This document shows positions 21,801 to 34,191 of a DNA stretch of 64,000 nt, piece after piece (the stretch's first letter is position 1; every line of letters starts with the position of its first letter). The position numbers and the translations under genes were made by a program. The stretch comes from Colias croceus (lineage: Eukaryota; Arthropoda; Insecta; Lepidoptera; Pieridae). Location of the stretch: contig NC_059544.1 in the NCBI RefSeq assembly GCF_905220415.1, positions 5,706,501 through 5,770,500 of the forward strand, read 5' to 3'. A model generated the notes under the pieces. That model ran no database searches. It had not been told where the DNA came from and was given only the letters and a program-made list of their open reading frames with translations.

Positions 21801-24020
21801 TGTTGTTCAAAAATAAAATTTTATGATAAATGATGTATAATATAATTTAAGTAAAATATACACTTAATATTTTTTTACCTATTGCCACAAACAATTAAAT
21901 TTTCTCTTAAAATGAATCTCGACACATCATTAGTACGCACATCATATCTCTGCATAATAGGAACATGAATACTCCATAATAGCCCACGGTTAAAACCAGT
22001 TTTATCAATGGCAAAGCATTTAAGTTCAGACCCAATGGACAAAATTAACACATCGGAAAATAGTTGCATCCAAGGTATATAATTTATTGAATGTTGCACT
22101 ATTAACTGGAAATAAATTTTTAATAATTAATCTATACATACCTATATATACATATAATAAATCTGTAGAAGGGTCAATTCTGTACATTGAAAATATTGAA
22201 AAAATAAATAGCAGGGGGTGTTATTGGATCGATACTAAACCCAAATATGTGATTAAAAAATTTTTTGTCTCTCTGTCTGTCTGTCTGTCTGTCTGTCTGT
22301 ATGTGAAGACATCACGTGAAAACTAACGGTTCGATTTCGATGAAACTTGGTATAATTATACCTTATTATCCTGGGCGTAAAATAGGATACTTTTTATCCT
22401 GGAAAAATACGCAGAAAAAAAAAATCTTAATTTTTGTGTTTTATCCATAGACGTTGTTTTGTAGAACCGCGAACACACGTTGCGTATTATTATAGGCCTA
22501 GCCGTATTTGGGTCCAATAGATATTTATAAGATGTCATTGTCAGAGTTAGGTACTCAAAATGGAGAAATAAACCATCCACGCGAAGACCAGAATCCGCGC
22601 GGACGGAGTCGCGGGCGGAAGCTAGTCTATACAATAAATCTGTAGAAGGGTCAATTCTGTACATTGAAAATATTGAAAAAATAAATAGCAGGGGGTGTTA
22701 CTGGATCGATACCAAACCCAAATATGTGATTAAAAATTTTTTTGTCTGTCTGTCTGTCTGTATGTTCAGGCATCACGTGAAAACTAACGGTTCGATTTCG
22801 ATGAAACTTGGTATAATTATACCTTATTATCCTGGGCATAAAATAGGATACTTTTTATCCCGGAAAAATACGTAGAAAAAAATAAATCTTCATTTTTCCG
22901 CGGGGACGGAGACGCGGGCGGAAGCTAGTAGGAAATATATTCGTTTTCGTTCGCGGTTTTGAAACGTAAAAAATAATTAAGTACCTACCTACTCTCATAC
23001 TAGCTGCGCCACGCGGTATCAACCGCGTAAACTGCGAATATATAGCTATACTATTATTATAAAATAATATAGGTAGGAAAGGTTTGTAATTATGTATGTA
23101 TACGTATGTATGGTTTTCACGCATTTAACTACTGGACCGATTTTGATGAAATTTGGCACAGACTACCTTTAACCTTTTATTGCGAAATATGTACCACGGG
23201 CGAAGCCGGGGCGGACCACTAGTCCTACATAATATTATAAATGCGAAAGTTTGTGACATTGGACGTATGTGTATGTATGTTTGTTTCTCTTTCACGCAAA
23301 TACTACTGAACCAATTACAATGAGTTTTAGTACAAATATAGAGGGTAACTTGGATTAACACATAGAATAGGTTTTATGCTGGAAACCCCTGGGAACGGGA
23401 ACTTTGCGGGTTTTTCTTTGGAAATGTGGGTGAAGCCGCAGGCGGAAAGCTAGTATTATATATATTAAGTAACTGTATTATTTATTAGCTAAAATTTAAA
23501 TCTACTCCATTTCAAGATATTCATCCCTTCACAACTTATAAAACTTATAATTAATGTTATAAAATAATAGGCACTTATTGATAAACTATAAAATAAATAA
23601 ATTTTGTTGAACATGAGAGATGATGACAAAGATCCATGTGCTTAACTCATATAAAACAAAAATTATGATTAATTATTAACATACCTTTGATTTAAAAATT
23701 CCTTTACACCAGTTATATGATATCCGACTTCTATTATACCAAGTTATAGGAAATCTGTAAATAAAATATATAGAAGTAATGAAAATATTTGACTATAATC
23801 TATTTTGCTATGCCATTAATGTTATTTCAAACCTTTTTTCATTTGTTGACATGATAAGTCTTCCTCGACATACGAATTTCCATAAACTGCCTTCATTTTC
23901 TATATACTCCCGTAAATATTTACATGATAACATTAAATTCCGAAGATCAGTTATTTTAAGTCTTCTAAATATGTTGACTAAAATTTCTGGAGGTAACTCT
24001 ATGAGGTTAATTTCGCTCAT
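18843..24020 (-). CDS. F-box/WD-repeat protein, FBXW4 (dactylin)-like
   Basis: Eight coding exons, in order 24020-23833, 23754-23685, 22105-21879, 21771-21548, 21260-21137, 20020-19879, 19677-19543, 19007-18843; the total is exactly 425 codons with stop (424 aa; human FBXW4 412). The first exon holds an F-box (LPPEILVNIFRRLKITDL, then CKYLRE and LWK). The following short exon carries the YNWCKGIF linker and the next the IPWMQL motif, both typical of FBXW4. Later exons hold WD-type blades, recognisable as VTAVELFNNSVITCS, SSLYCVKSDGD and PIYSLDFDARKLVAAAD, though canonical WD dipeptides are mostly lost. FBXW4 proteins are proposed SCF ubiquitin-ligase substrate adaptors. The large second intron (22106-23684) is filled with Helitron-like repeats. 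Confidence 0.9.
19105..19397 (+). repeat. tRNA-like repeat bounded by long inverted repeats
   Basis: Arms at about 19105-19141 and 19361-19397 are inverse copies of each other over some 37 bp (AAAAAATTCGATCACGAG and its inverse). Inside, 19293-19367 can fold as a tRNA: perfect 7-bp acceptor stem TCACGAG/CTCGTGA, box A TGGCTGAGTTGG, perfect T arm GCGGG-TTCGAGT-CCCGC. The anticodon arm is degenerate, so it is not a normal tRNA gene. Just 5' is a 16-bp hairpin with a CTGT loop between two GGTCACGAG/GTCACGAG direct repeats. It lies in an intron of the FBXW4-like gene, on the opposite strand. Confidence 0.6.
20868..21097 (+). mobile_element. Helitron-like non-autonomous repeat (in FBXW4 intron)
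   Basis: Starts TCTATATATAAAAATGAATC, carries the shared internal line GTGAACGGCTGGACCGATTTC and ends CAGCTAG followed by T. The TC start and CTAG end before T follow the Helitron rule; the internal line is shared with copies at 59815 and 63392. Confidence 0.55.
22131..22625 (+). mobile_element. Helitron-like element H1
   Basis: Begins TCTATACATA after A and ends in a GC-rich hairpin (CGCGCGGACGGAGTCGCGGG) followed by CGGAAGCTAG then T. It has a (GTCT)n microsatellite and the shared body ACGGTTCGATTTCGATGAAA. No Rep/helicase coding sequence. The same family recurs at 22626, 24749, 34192, 36635, 39874 and 59251. Confidence 0.7.
22626..22928 (+). mobile_element. Helitron-like element H2, directly abutting H1
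   Basis: Starts TCTATACAATAAATCTG at the very next base after the CTAG of H1 and ends GGCGGAAGCTAG before T. It lacks the central segment of H1 (accounting for its 303-bp length). Confidence 0.7.
23048..23222 (+). mobile_element. Helitron-like repeat of a second family
   Basis: Ends CACGGGCGAAGCCGGGGCGG-ACCACTAG before T. The 5' end is approximate, because a reverse fragment of another family (CTAGCTGCGCCACGCGG near 23002) precedes it. Confidence 0.5.
23223..23453 (+). mobile_element. Helitron-like repeat, third family, abutting the previous one
   Basis: Begins TCCTACATAATATTATAAAT at the base after the preceding CTAG and ends GCAGGCGGAAAGCTAG before T. Internal lines (CTGAACCAATTACAATGAG) differ from the other copies. 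Confidence 0.5.
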
Positions 24021-24748
24021 ACTTCTTTATTTCTTTAATCAATATTCTAATTGGAGTAAAAGATATTGTATTCTTGACTTATACAAAATTCAAATGGATT
24101 TTTCTATGATGGTTAAAAAGTAGATGTAGGTCATCGAGATATATGTACTGCTGTAGGTACTTATTGAATATTAGTATTAATGTAACTAATGATTATTATG
24201 CACATAAAATGAAATGTAAACATTTGTAATAGCAATGGCCCCTTAACATGACGTCTTTTCGTGAACAATTTCTATTTTTCAGACATTCACAGATTATTTT
24301 ATTATTTGTCTTTATTCAAATAAATTAATTTTAAATTCTCCATCTCCAAAACATTACTATTACAAATTACAATTTACAATAATTTACAGATGACACCTAA
24401 ACACCTGTGACCTGACATTTTTGACAAATTCATCTATTTGTAGGTTATGTTGTAGGTAATAAAACCTTGACTATCCAAAACTAAGAGCAATAAACCCTTA
24501 ATAAATCCAAAACGAACATTATTTATTTGCATAGACTAAAAAATTGTGGAAAATTTCGGATCGGAGTCCGATACCGATAACGGACCATGTCGACGTGTCT
24601 TAGACCATGTGGATGGCCATGACCACCATGGATAATGTGAAAACTACTAAGGAAAACAGCTAAGGTGAAAACGCTCTCAATATATTAAAATATTTTTAGA
24701 TTTTGTTGCTTAAAAAAAATGTGAACCTGTAATTTTTTTTTATCTATA
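24021..24748. other. 5' flank of the FBXW4-like gene
   Basis: AT-rich promoter-side DNA. A segment at about 24555-24680 contains GATCGGAGTCCGATACCGAT and ends GGTGAAAACGCTC, resembling the reverse of a segment near 14065. Probably a partial MITE. Confidence 0.35.
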
Positions 24749-25224
24749 TCTATACATATAATAAATCTGTAGAAGGGTCAATTCTGTACATTGAAAATAT
24801 TGAAGAAATAAATAGCAGGAGGTGTTACTGGATCGATACCAAACCCAAATATGTGATTAAAAAAATTTTTGTCTGTCTGTCTGTCTGTCTGTCTGTATGT
24901 GAAGGCATCACGTGAAAACTAGCGGTTCGATTTCGATGTAACTTGGTATAATTATACCTTATTATCCTGGGCGTGAAATAGGATACTTTTTATCCTGGAA
25001 AAATGCGTAGAAAAAAATTAATCTTAATTTTTCAGTTTTATCCATAGACGTTGTTCCGTAGAACCGCGAACACACGTTGCGTATTATTATAGGCCTAGCC
25101 GTATTTGGGAATTGGGTCCAATAGATATTTATAAGATGTTATTGACAGAGGTACTCAAAATGGAGAAATAACCATCCACGCGAAGACCGACATCCGCGCG
25201 GACGGAGTCGCGGGCGGAAGCTAG
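24749..25224 (+). mobile_element. Helitron-like element
   Basis: Full-length member of the H1 family: TCTATACATATAATAAATCTG start, (GTCT)n tract, GCGTATTATTATAGGCC block, and GTCGCGGGCGGAAGCTAG end before T. Confidence 0.7.
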
Positions 25225-25424
25225 TATTTAATATGGGGCACTTGCTCGGGCACTTGGGTTTTTTTTTGTGTTTATATATATGTATTAATATTTTATTATT
25301 TTTATGTTTTATGTGTTATTGTATCACAACAGATAAATTAAAAAGTCATTTATATTTTTTACTATGCGTTTGTAAATGATCTGTATTTTATTGTTTTTGG
25401 TTTTTAATTTCTTGTTCTAGCACT

Positions 25425-25561
25425 GGAGATTGGGCATAGACATAACGACATGTAGATAGGTACCTACACTAGATTTTCAAGCATCGCTAAAACGACGAAA
25501 ACAACGGGTTAGTGTGTATGGAAGTGCGTTTGACCGATTGCGCCGCAGTTTATATACCCGG
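25425..25561 (+). promoter_or_regulatory. Probable exportin-1 promoter and 5' non-coding exon
   Basis: A likely donor (CCCGG then GTGAGT) at 25561 and a pyrimidine-rich acceptor (TTTCTTTCAG) at 25878 suggest a non-coding first exon spliced to one starting at 25879 and carrying the ATG at 25982. The transcription start is not defined. Confidence 0.4.
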
Positions 25562-25981
25562 GTGAGTAGATAAAAACAGTGTTTAATGAAAATAACCAAT
25601 ATATTTAAAAACATGTACATTCGATACCTACGACAAAATTGTAGTGTTGAGATCTTTAGTTAACACGGAAAATGACATTATAATATTACGGGGTGTGTGC
25701 TATATGTTTCTATCCCATTGAATGTAAGAACACCATGTAAGTTTCGCTATTAAAAACCAAACAGTAGATATATGTGAACTTAAACGCCAATGCCGCCAAA
25801 TGCGATCTCATTATTATTTACCTTTTATTAAAGAGGTTATAACTTGGAGCTTTCTAATTGTGCATTTATTTCTTTCAGTGTGGCGTTTGATGAGGAATGA
25901 ATGTGAATAAAACCTTTATGCTTAATTGTTAATTACGGGGATCAAGTTAATAATAATTTTGTACCAAAAAGCAACATCAGA

Positions 25982-28900
25982 ATGGCAACTTTGGAGCAAC
26001 AAGCTTCCAAGCTTTTGGATTTTAATCAAAAGTTAGACATCAACCTGCTTGACAATATAGTTGGATGTTTGTATTCTACTGTCGGAGATCAACAGCGTAT
26101 AGCTCAGGATATTCTAACAGCTTTAAAAGAACACCCTGATGCTTGGACAAGGGTGGACACAATTTTAGAGTTTTCTCAGAATCAGGAAACTAAATACTAT
26201 GCTTTACAAATTTTGGAACAAGTAATTCAAACAAGATGGAAAATATTACCAAGAAACCAATGTGAAGGTATTAAAAAATACATTGTTGGTCTCATTATTA
26301 AAAACTCATCAGATCCGGTTACCATGGAAAACAATAAGGTGTACTTGAAAAAACTTAATATGATATTAATTCAAGTATTAAAGAGAGAATGGCCTCATAA
26401 TTGGGAAACATTTATCAGTGACATTGTTGGAGCTTCAAAAACAAATGAGAGTCTTTGCCAAAATAATATGGTGATTCTTAAACTTCTTAGTGAGGAAGTA
26501 TTTGTTTTCAGTACTGGTCAACTTACACAAACAAAAGCTAAACATTTGAAGGATACCATGTGTTCTGAATTCAGTCAAATTTTTCAACTTTGTCAGTTTG
26601 TGCTTGAAAATTCCCAAAATGCTCCGTTAGTTGATGCAACTCTTCACACCCTCTTGAGATTTTTAAATTGGATCCCCTTGGGTTACATTTTTGAAATGAA
26701 ATTGATAAGTACTCTCATTTTTAAGTTTCTTAATGTTCCAATGTTCCGAAACGTTACATTAAGTTGTTTAACTGAAATTGCTGGTGTAACAGTTAGTAAT
26801 TATGAAGACCAATTTGTTGCCCTTCTCGTACAAACTATGGAGCAGTTGGAGGTTATGTTGCCTCTTACTACTAACATTAGAGAAGCCTATGCAGCTGGAA
26901 GGGATCAAGAACAGGTATTCATTCAAAACCTTGCATTATTCCTTTGTACATATTTAAAAGAACATGGTCAATTGATTGAAAGACGTGGATTAACAAACAC
27001 CTTGATGAATGCACTTCGTTATTTGGTTTTAATATCAGAAGTGGAAGAAGTTGAAATTTTCAAGATCTGTTTAGAGTTTTGGAATGCATTAGCAGCCGAT
27101 CTATATAAAATAGCACCTTGTGCTCACTCAACAGCCCTATATAGCAGCTTAGGTAAGAGTATTGGGAGGAAAGCGTTATATGCAGATGTACTTAGTAGCG
27201 TACGGTACATAATGATATCCAGGATGGCTAAACCTGAAGAAGTGTTGGTTGTAGAAAATGAAAATGGGGAAGTAGTCAGGGAATTCATGAAAGACACTGA
27301 TTCAATAAACCTTTATAAAAACATGAGAGAGACATTAGTGTATTTAACTCATTTGGACTATGGTGATACAGAACGTATAATGACTGATAAATTACAAAAT
27401 CAAGTTAATGGTTCTGAGTGGTCCTGGAAAAATTTGAATACACTTTGTTGGGCTATAGGATCTATATCAGGAGCAATGATGGAAGAGGATGAAAAAAGGT
27501 TTTTGGTTATTGTCATAAAAGATCTGTTGGGTTTATGTGAACAGAAAAAAGGCAAGGACAATAAAGCTATTATCGCTAGTAATATAATGTATGTTGTTGG
27601 ACAATATCCTCGCTTTTTAAGAGCTCATTGGAAATTTTTAAAAACTGTTGTTAATAAACTGTTTGAATTCATGCATGAAACCCATGATGGTGTCCAAGAC
27701 ATGGCTTGTGATACTTTTATTAAAATTGCACTCAAATGTCGTCGTCACTTCGTCACTACACAAGTTGGTGAAGCATGTCCTTTCATTGAAGAAATTTTGA
27801 GTACAATCAGTTCGATTATCTGTGACTTACAAACACTACAAGTCCACACTTTCTATGAAGCAGTTGGTTATATGATAAGCGCACAAGTAGATCAAGTGGC
27901 TCAGGAACAACTCATTGAAAAGTACATGTTGTTACCAAACCAAGTGTGGGATGACATAATATCTCAAGCATCTCATAATGTGGATATTCTCAAGGACCCT
28001 GAAGCTGTTAAGCAACTTGTCAGCATTCTGAAAACAAATGTTAGTGCTTGTAGAGCACTGGGACACCCATATGTTGTGCAACTTGGAAGAATATATTTGG
28101 ACATGTTAAATGTTTACAAAGTCATGTCTGAAAATATAAGCCAAGCAATTGCTTTAAATGGTGTTGCTGTTACAAAACAACCACTTATAAAAAATATGAG
28201 AATAATAAAGAAAGAAACTCTGAAGTTGATTGCTTGTTGGGTATCACGATCTACCGATAACAGCATGGTTTTGGAAAACTTCATTCCTCCACTTCTTGAT
28301 GCCGTCCTGTTGGATTACCAAAGAACTGCTGTTCCTGATGCACGAGAGCCAGAAGTGTTGTCTTGTATGGGTGCTATCGTGTACAAACTTGGAGGACATA
28401 TAACATCAGAAGTACCAAAAATATTTGATGCTGTTTTTGAGTGTACTCTAGAAATGATTAATAAGGACTTTGAAGAATATCCTGAACACAGGACAGAATT
28501 CTTCCTTTTATTACAGGCTGTAAACACTCATTGTTTCAAAGCATTCCTTAGCATACCACCAGCACAGTTTAAGTTAGTGTTGGATTCCATAATTTGGGCA
28601 TTTAAACATACAATGAGGAATGTAGCCGATACTGGTTTACAAATATTATACAGAATGTTGCATAATGTGGAACAGCATCCACAGGCAGCACAGAGTTTCT
28701 ACCAGACATACTTATGTGATATTCTTGAACATGTCTTCAGTGTAGTCACTGACACTTCTCATGGAGCAGGTTTAACGATGCACGCTACTATATTAGCACA
28801 CATATTTACTTTGGTGGAGACTGGTCGTGTTACAGTGCCACTTGGACGTACACCTGATAATGTTCTTTATATTCAGGTAAGAATAATTATTTTGTTCATT

Positions 28901-31900
28901 TATATAATATATTTTAATTTTTAGTATATATTCTGGTTAGCTTTTCTGTTACTAAAAATATGAGGAAAAAAATAGGCTATCAGAGATTTTATCAAGAAGT
29001 GGTGAAACTGATCCTTAAATAAGTTAAATTACATCTATTATAAGATACCTTTGAAAATTTTTGTTTCTATTCAAACATTTTTCTTTTTCAGGAATATGTG
29101 GCAAATCTCCTCAAAACGGCATTCCCACATTTGACTGATAATCAAGTAAAAATAACTGTTCAGGGTCTGTTTAACTTGGATCAAGATATTCCCGCATTCA
29201 AGGATCACCTAAGAGACTTTTTAGTTCAGATAAGAGTAAGTTTTATTTTATTTTTATAGATTTCTATTAACAGTAGCCAATTTAAACAGCCATTTTTATT
29301 TTTGTACATAAACAACTCTTTTAGACTCAATTTTGACCCACTTAGAACCACGTAGGGATTTGGGATCCGTTAAAATATTTAAATTCTATTTAATATGCCG
29401 GTTTAAGTCGGTGCAAGTGACATTTCCCCTTCGACGCGATACCTACTTGTCCAACCGTTTTAGTCCATTGAAATGTTACATTTTTTTGGCCTAACCTTGC
29501 GTTTTTTAGAGGACGCAATTTTATTTTTTGGATGTGTAGGGGAATTCAATGTGAAGCTAAAACCAAGTTTATGGGGTCGCCACCCTTGTCCCACGGCCGC
29601 CATCTTGAAAATAGTGGTTGAAATGGTTTTTACAATATATCTCTTAAACTATTTATCTGATAAAAAAAATTCGTTAACATTATTTGTTGCAAATTAAATT
29701 CTCTACAACTTTGGTCCAGTAACTTTTTGTCGTAGAACTATAAATAAAAAATTTATAAGCGAAAATGTTCAGAAATTAGAGCTATTTAAATGTTTCGATA
29801 AAATTGTTTTTTATCATTTTACGAAGAAATACTATCAGACCATTTTTGTAGATTGTTTTTCGAGGAACAACTTTTACACACAACATTTTTTCATTACGTC
29901 AATAGCTAAGGTTTTACAGCGCTCTGAAGTGAGTACTATTTTTCAGTACTCTTAACTATACATATATTGGCTATTGGCTCTTTTCCCATGCAGCACTGCA
30001 AGAACAGAACATTTCAGCCCTGCTTTTCGACGTAAAAAAAACGTGCTTCCAGACTCTACCTCCTGGGTGGTGGGGAAAAGAGTCAATAATTAAATATTAA
30101 TATTATAATAACAAAAAAAAAAACAATAACTGATGACAAATAATTATTAGTACACACATAATATATTATGTATAACCTATAGCTAAGAGTACTGAAAAAT
30201 AGTACTAATTTCGGAGCGCTTTAAAACCTTAGCTATTGACTTTATGAAAAAATGTTGTATGTAAAAGTTAACAAGTTTTTTTTGTCAGATAAACAGTTTA
30301 AGAGATAATATATCGTATAAACCATATCTTCCGCTATTTTCAAGATTGCGGCCGTGGGACAAGGGTGGCGACCCCACAAACTAGGTGATAGCTTCACACT
30401 AACCCCCTCTACACATCAAAAAAATAAAATTGCGTCCTCTAAGAAATGCGACCCCAAATGTAACTTTTCAATGGACTATTTGACTTAACGGAATAACAAT
30501 TCTTCAGTCAGAAAATGTGTGTTACTTGTATTCTAGGAGGTAGCAACATTGACAAGTGAGCATTTTAGTATAGTTGGTTCTTTGATATGCTGTTCCTCTT
30601 GCTATTTCGGTTACAGTCCGGGCTGTCTGGCTGGCCGCAGTGGTTGCGTTTATTAGTGCGCATCTTATCTGCACAGGAAAATATCCTTAATTTAAAGTCA
30701 TTTTTTAACGTGTAATTTTTAATCGTTTGCCTTTAGATAGATCCATTAGACATACATTTTTTATTGCAAGACGTTTTTTTCGTTGTTAAATAGGTGCCAG
30801 ACGCAATTTTTATTTCAAAATAATTAAAATATCATCAAAATAAGTGAAATTCCATCAACATGAGTCCCAGTGAAGGATAAGTAATCACTGTGTTACTTAT
30901 ACTATATATAATATTCATTTTACTATTTACAGTTTTTTTGCAACAATCTACCATATCGCCTCCTTTATCCCAACGAACCTCAAATAGGACGTTAATGTAA
31001 ACTTGATAAAAACCAAATATCATCAAGAAATTAAAGACTTTTTAACGGATTTTAAACGCAATTTATTCATTGTATTATTTTCCCAAGTCTTTAATTTCAA
31101 AATGTATAATACTCGCGTAAAATCAAACACTAGAAAATACAAATATCATCAAATTCATATTTATACCTAAAAGTGTAATAAATATGAAACCATCTATTAA
31201 AAATATTAGTTTACTAATTATTCAATATAAGTATTAAAAAAGGATAATATAATATAAATAATAAAGTTATTACTTACCTTTTAAGCGGACTCATGTTGAT
31301 GTAATTTCCACTTATTTCGATGACATTTTAGTTATTTTGAAATAAAAATTGCGTATGGCACCTATTTTACAACGAAAAAAACGTCTTGCAATAAAAAAAT
31401 TATGTCTGATGGATCTATCTAAAGGCAAAAGATTAAAAATTACGCGTTAAAAAATGACTTTAAATTAAGGATATTTTCCTGTGCAGATAAGATGCGCACT
31501 AATAAAAGCAACCACTGCGGCCAGCCAGACAGCCCGGACTCTAACCGAAATAGCAAGAGAAACAGTATATCAAAAACCCAACTATACTAAAATGACTTTT
31601 TTTTAAACGTTGCTAGCTCCCGTACTTGGGTATAATATACTTGGACAGACGTCTTACATGGAAGAAACATATATTCAGAAAAAGGAAAGCTCTTAGTGTA
31701 CAGTTTCGCAAATTGTACTGGCTGTTAGCACGTCTGCCTTTCACTGAACAACAAACTTCTTTTGTATATTCTCAGACCAATTTGGTCATATGGAGTTGAA
31801 TAGTAATTATCATAAATCATAGTATTGATTAAAAGCAGTATAGAAATAATATGACACAGATGCGTACAAAATCAAATGACCAAATTTACCCCGGCAACTG

Positions 31901-32544
31901 TCGAAAAATAAAAATAAATTCCGACTTTGTGGACCACCATTTTTGTACGGCATCTGTGTCATAATATTTCTATACTGCTTTTAATCCATTATTCCATTAT
32001 TCCGTACAAAAATCATGGAGACAAGGGGAGAAAATGAACCTGAACTTTCGAATTCTCATCTGCACTCAGGTGGACAGCTTACAAGTGACGTCATAATGCT
32101 GAATCTTATTATTTTATGCTCTTATACCGTTCTAGATAGGTCACCTGGTGGGTCAAATGACCCATAATTTTTTCAATACGGGCCTGTAGTCTATTAGTAG
32201 GGTTAGTAGGGATTAGTGTATTTATTCTAAAAAATATATAGTAAAATAATTCTGGAGGCCATAAAAATTGCATAAAAAATCAAAATCGATTGTATAATTT
32301 GTTTTTTTTGTGCAATGTAAATTTGAATTATAGTCCAAAGCTGCCCAGTCTGTCTGTCTGTACTAGACGCAATTAAGTTATTACTAAAATATTTCAGGAA
32401 TACACAGGAGAAGATGATAGTGATCTATACCTGGAAGAACGACTTTTTGCCTTGCGTCAGGCCCAAGAGGAAAAGCGAAGGGTTCAACTATCTGTTCCTG
32501 GTATCATAAATCCTCATGAGCTCCCAGAAGAAATGCAAGATTAA
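25982..32544 (+). CDS. emb: Exportin-1 (CRM1/embargoed)
   Basis: Importin-beta-family nuclear export receptor for leucine-rich NES cargo, acting with RanGTP. Coding exons 25982-28876, 29092-29235 and 32398-32544 give 1061 aa, matching the family's usual 1060-1071. Seen: the N-terminal CRIME-type region (YALQILEQVIQTRWK, WPHNWETFI), the NES-groove/Cys helix segment ending in FEYPEHRxEFFxLLQAVNTHCF with the inhibitor-sensitive cysteine context conserved (the TxxCF motif), and the acidic C-terminal end (NPHELPEEMQD). The start is the first ATG of the exon and gives a MATLEQQASKLLDF opening as in orthologues. Most of the protein is in one large exon. The 3.2-kb second intron is a nest of foldback repeats. 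An AATAAA near 32692 is a candidate poly(A) signal. Confidence 0.97.
29461..30478. mobile_element. Long foldback transposon in exportin-1 intron
   Basis: Termini GTCCATTGAAATGTTAC and its inverse are flanked by TA. Arms of roughly 450-500 and 300 bp are inverse copies: GGGGTCGCCACCCTTGTCCC on the left matches GGGACAAGGGTGGCGACCCC on the right, as do TAAGAGTACTGAAAAATAGT and its inverse nearer the centre. The unpaired centre (about 29970-30160) has no coding sequence. Confidence 0.75.
30536..31623. mobile_element. Second foldback transposon in exportin-1 intron
   Basis: Arms of about 270 bp: TTTTAGTATAGTTGG, the CCGGGCTGTCTGGCTGGCCG block and CTTAATTTAAAGTCATTTTT on the left all recur inverted on the right, out to TAGCAAC/GTTGCTA at the edges. 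The centre is AT-rich with no recognisable transposase. The target duplication was not resolved. Confidence 0.65.
31829..31984. repeat. Small inverted repeat (MITE-like) in exportin-1 intron
   Basis: TTAAAAGCAGTATAGAAATA and its inverse enclose about 80 bp. Each arm continues with TGACACAGATGC/GCATCTGTGTCA. No coding sequence. Confidence 0.6.
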
Positions 32545-34190
32545 TAATTAATTATGTAATTTATGATAACAGTTCACTTTTCAAAGCTGGTATATTGTAT
32601 GTAGGTTTATGCAACAATATTTTACACCTCATATTTAATTTGTTTTTGTAAATATAAGTCATAATAAAATGTGAATGGACATCACACAAATGTGAATAAA
32701 CATTTGATTATTTCAAAAAATTATATATTTAATATATTATTTGCATTTTACGTTAACTGTATGGGCATGGAAAATAAATATTAAGCTTTTATTGTACCAG
32801 TGAACTGTTGTCATGACTGCTATAAAACTTGTGCTCAGGTTAAATATTACCTTGTTTTGTTAGTTTGTACAAAGGGTCGTCTGGTAAATGTAAGATGATG
32901 AATGCAAGTGATAAGGTTGAATTTGCAAACCTTTCTAGATAAGGTATATTTTGCGAGCACAAGGAATAATTATTAGAGTATGGCCTTTTTTATCTGTAAG
33001 AAGGAAATCATGCAACACTTTACATTGCTAGCAAATAAAACCCTGCAATAGAATATTCATTTTTCACTTAACCTTGGTAGGTAATGAAATCTCTGTGATG
33101 GAATCCAGTGTCGGATGTTCAACATGTGCGCTATGGAATCTAAGTATTATGAGTAGATTCTAGGGAAACTTTTAAAAGTAAACTGTTAGTAACTTTATGT
33201 TTTGTTTAATGTTGTCAGAACTAACTTCTTAATGGTTTGGGAATCTGAAACTTCTGACTAGGTTTCCGAATTCGTTTTGGGCCTGATTAACTGTGAAGTC
33301 TTTCAATTTTGTGTTTGAAATAAACAGATAAATGTAACCAGACTGTTTTTTTATTATTATTTATGCAAGGATTATCTATTTTTATCAAATATATTATGTA
33401 AGTATGACAGTAAAACGTACCTACCTATTAATAATTAAGTACATACTTACATTTACTATGTAAGTACTTAATTATTAAAAAGTTTTTCCGCTAGGTTACT
33501 GACTACTGTAGGACTAAATTATGGAATGTTTACAATCTTATTACGGCCGATATAATAATAATTAATCTACTCTACAATCTAAACAAAGAAAAGGTCCAAT
33601 TAGAAGGTGCATACACAAAAATGCAGGACTATGAATAATAGATATTATACTATATTTATATTCTACCCATAGTAGAATATAATTTAGATTTATATTCTTA
33701 ATTCTGCCCAGAGTACCTAGAATATAATTTAGTTTCTTACTATCTACCTAACTAAATTTTAGTCATCCGTTTTGTTTAGAAATTTTAAGGCTGGTGTCAA
33801 TAATAAACAATGACATTAGAAGCGGTGGTTCTAAGCACCGAACTATATCGAGATAGAAGGTAGAATATAATTTAGTTTTAGAGCGTATTTCATGTCATAT
33901 TAAATCCCATCGCTACTGTAAGTCTAAAAAATAAATAGAAACTAAGTAGGTTAAAACATTTTATGGAATCGAATTGGGAATCGATTTTGACGAAGAAGAC
34001 ATTGCTCTATGCAATAATGCCGCCAATTGCACGCGCGCTGCAGCCGCGCGATCCAAAGATGCAGGCGGTGTGGACGTGCCGCTCGCGATCCATGCGCACG
34101 TTTTGGAGCGTTGTTATTTACCTTGTTATTTACGTATTTTTTGTTTTTGTTATTCTTAGAACGTTTTATTGTCTATTGTCTATATTATAT
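32545..34190. other. Exportin-1 3' flank and intergenic region
   Basis: The first part is 3' UTR. A strong hairpin lies near 33430-33478 (TTAATAATTAAGTAC with its inverse). A GC-rich patch at 33970-34115 is open in several frames but matches nothing known to me. Confidence 0.4.
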
Positions 34191-34191
34191 A

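Noticed and set aside
22261..22305. GTCT repeats as CRISPR-like or regulatory array
   Set aside because: They are a simple microsatellite internal to every copy of the Helitron-like family, not spaced repeats.
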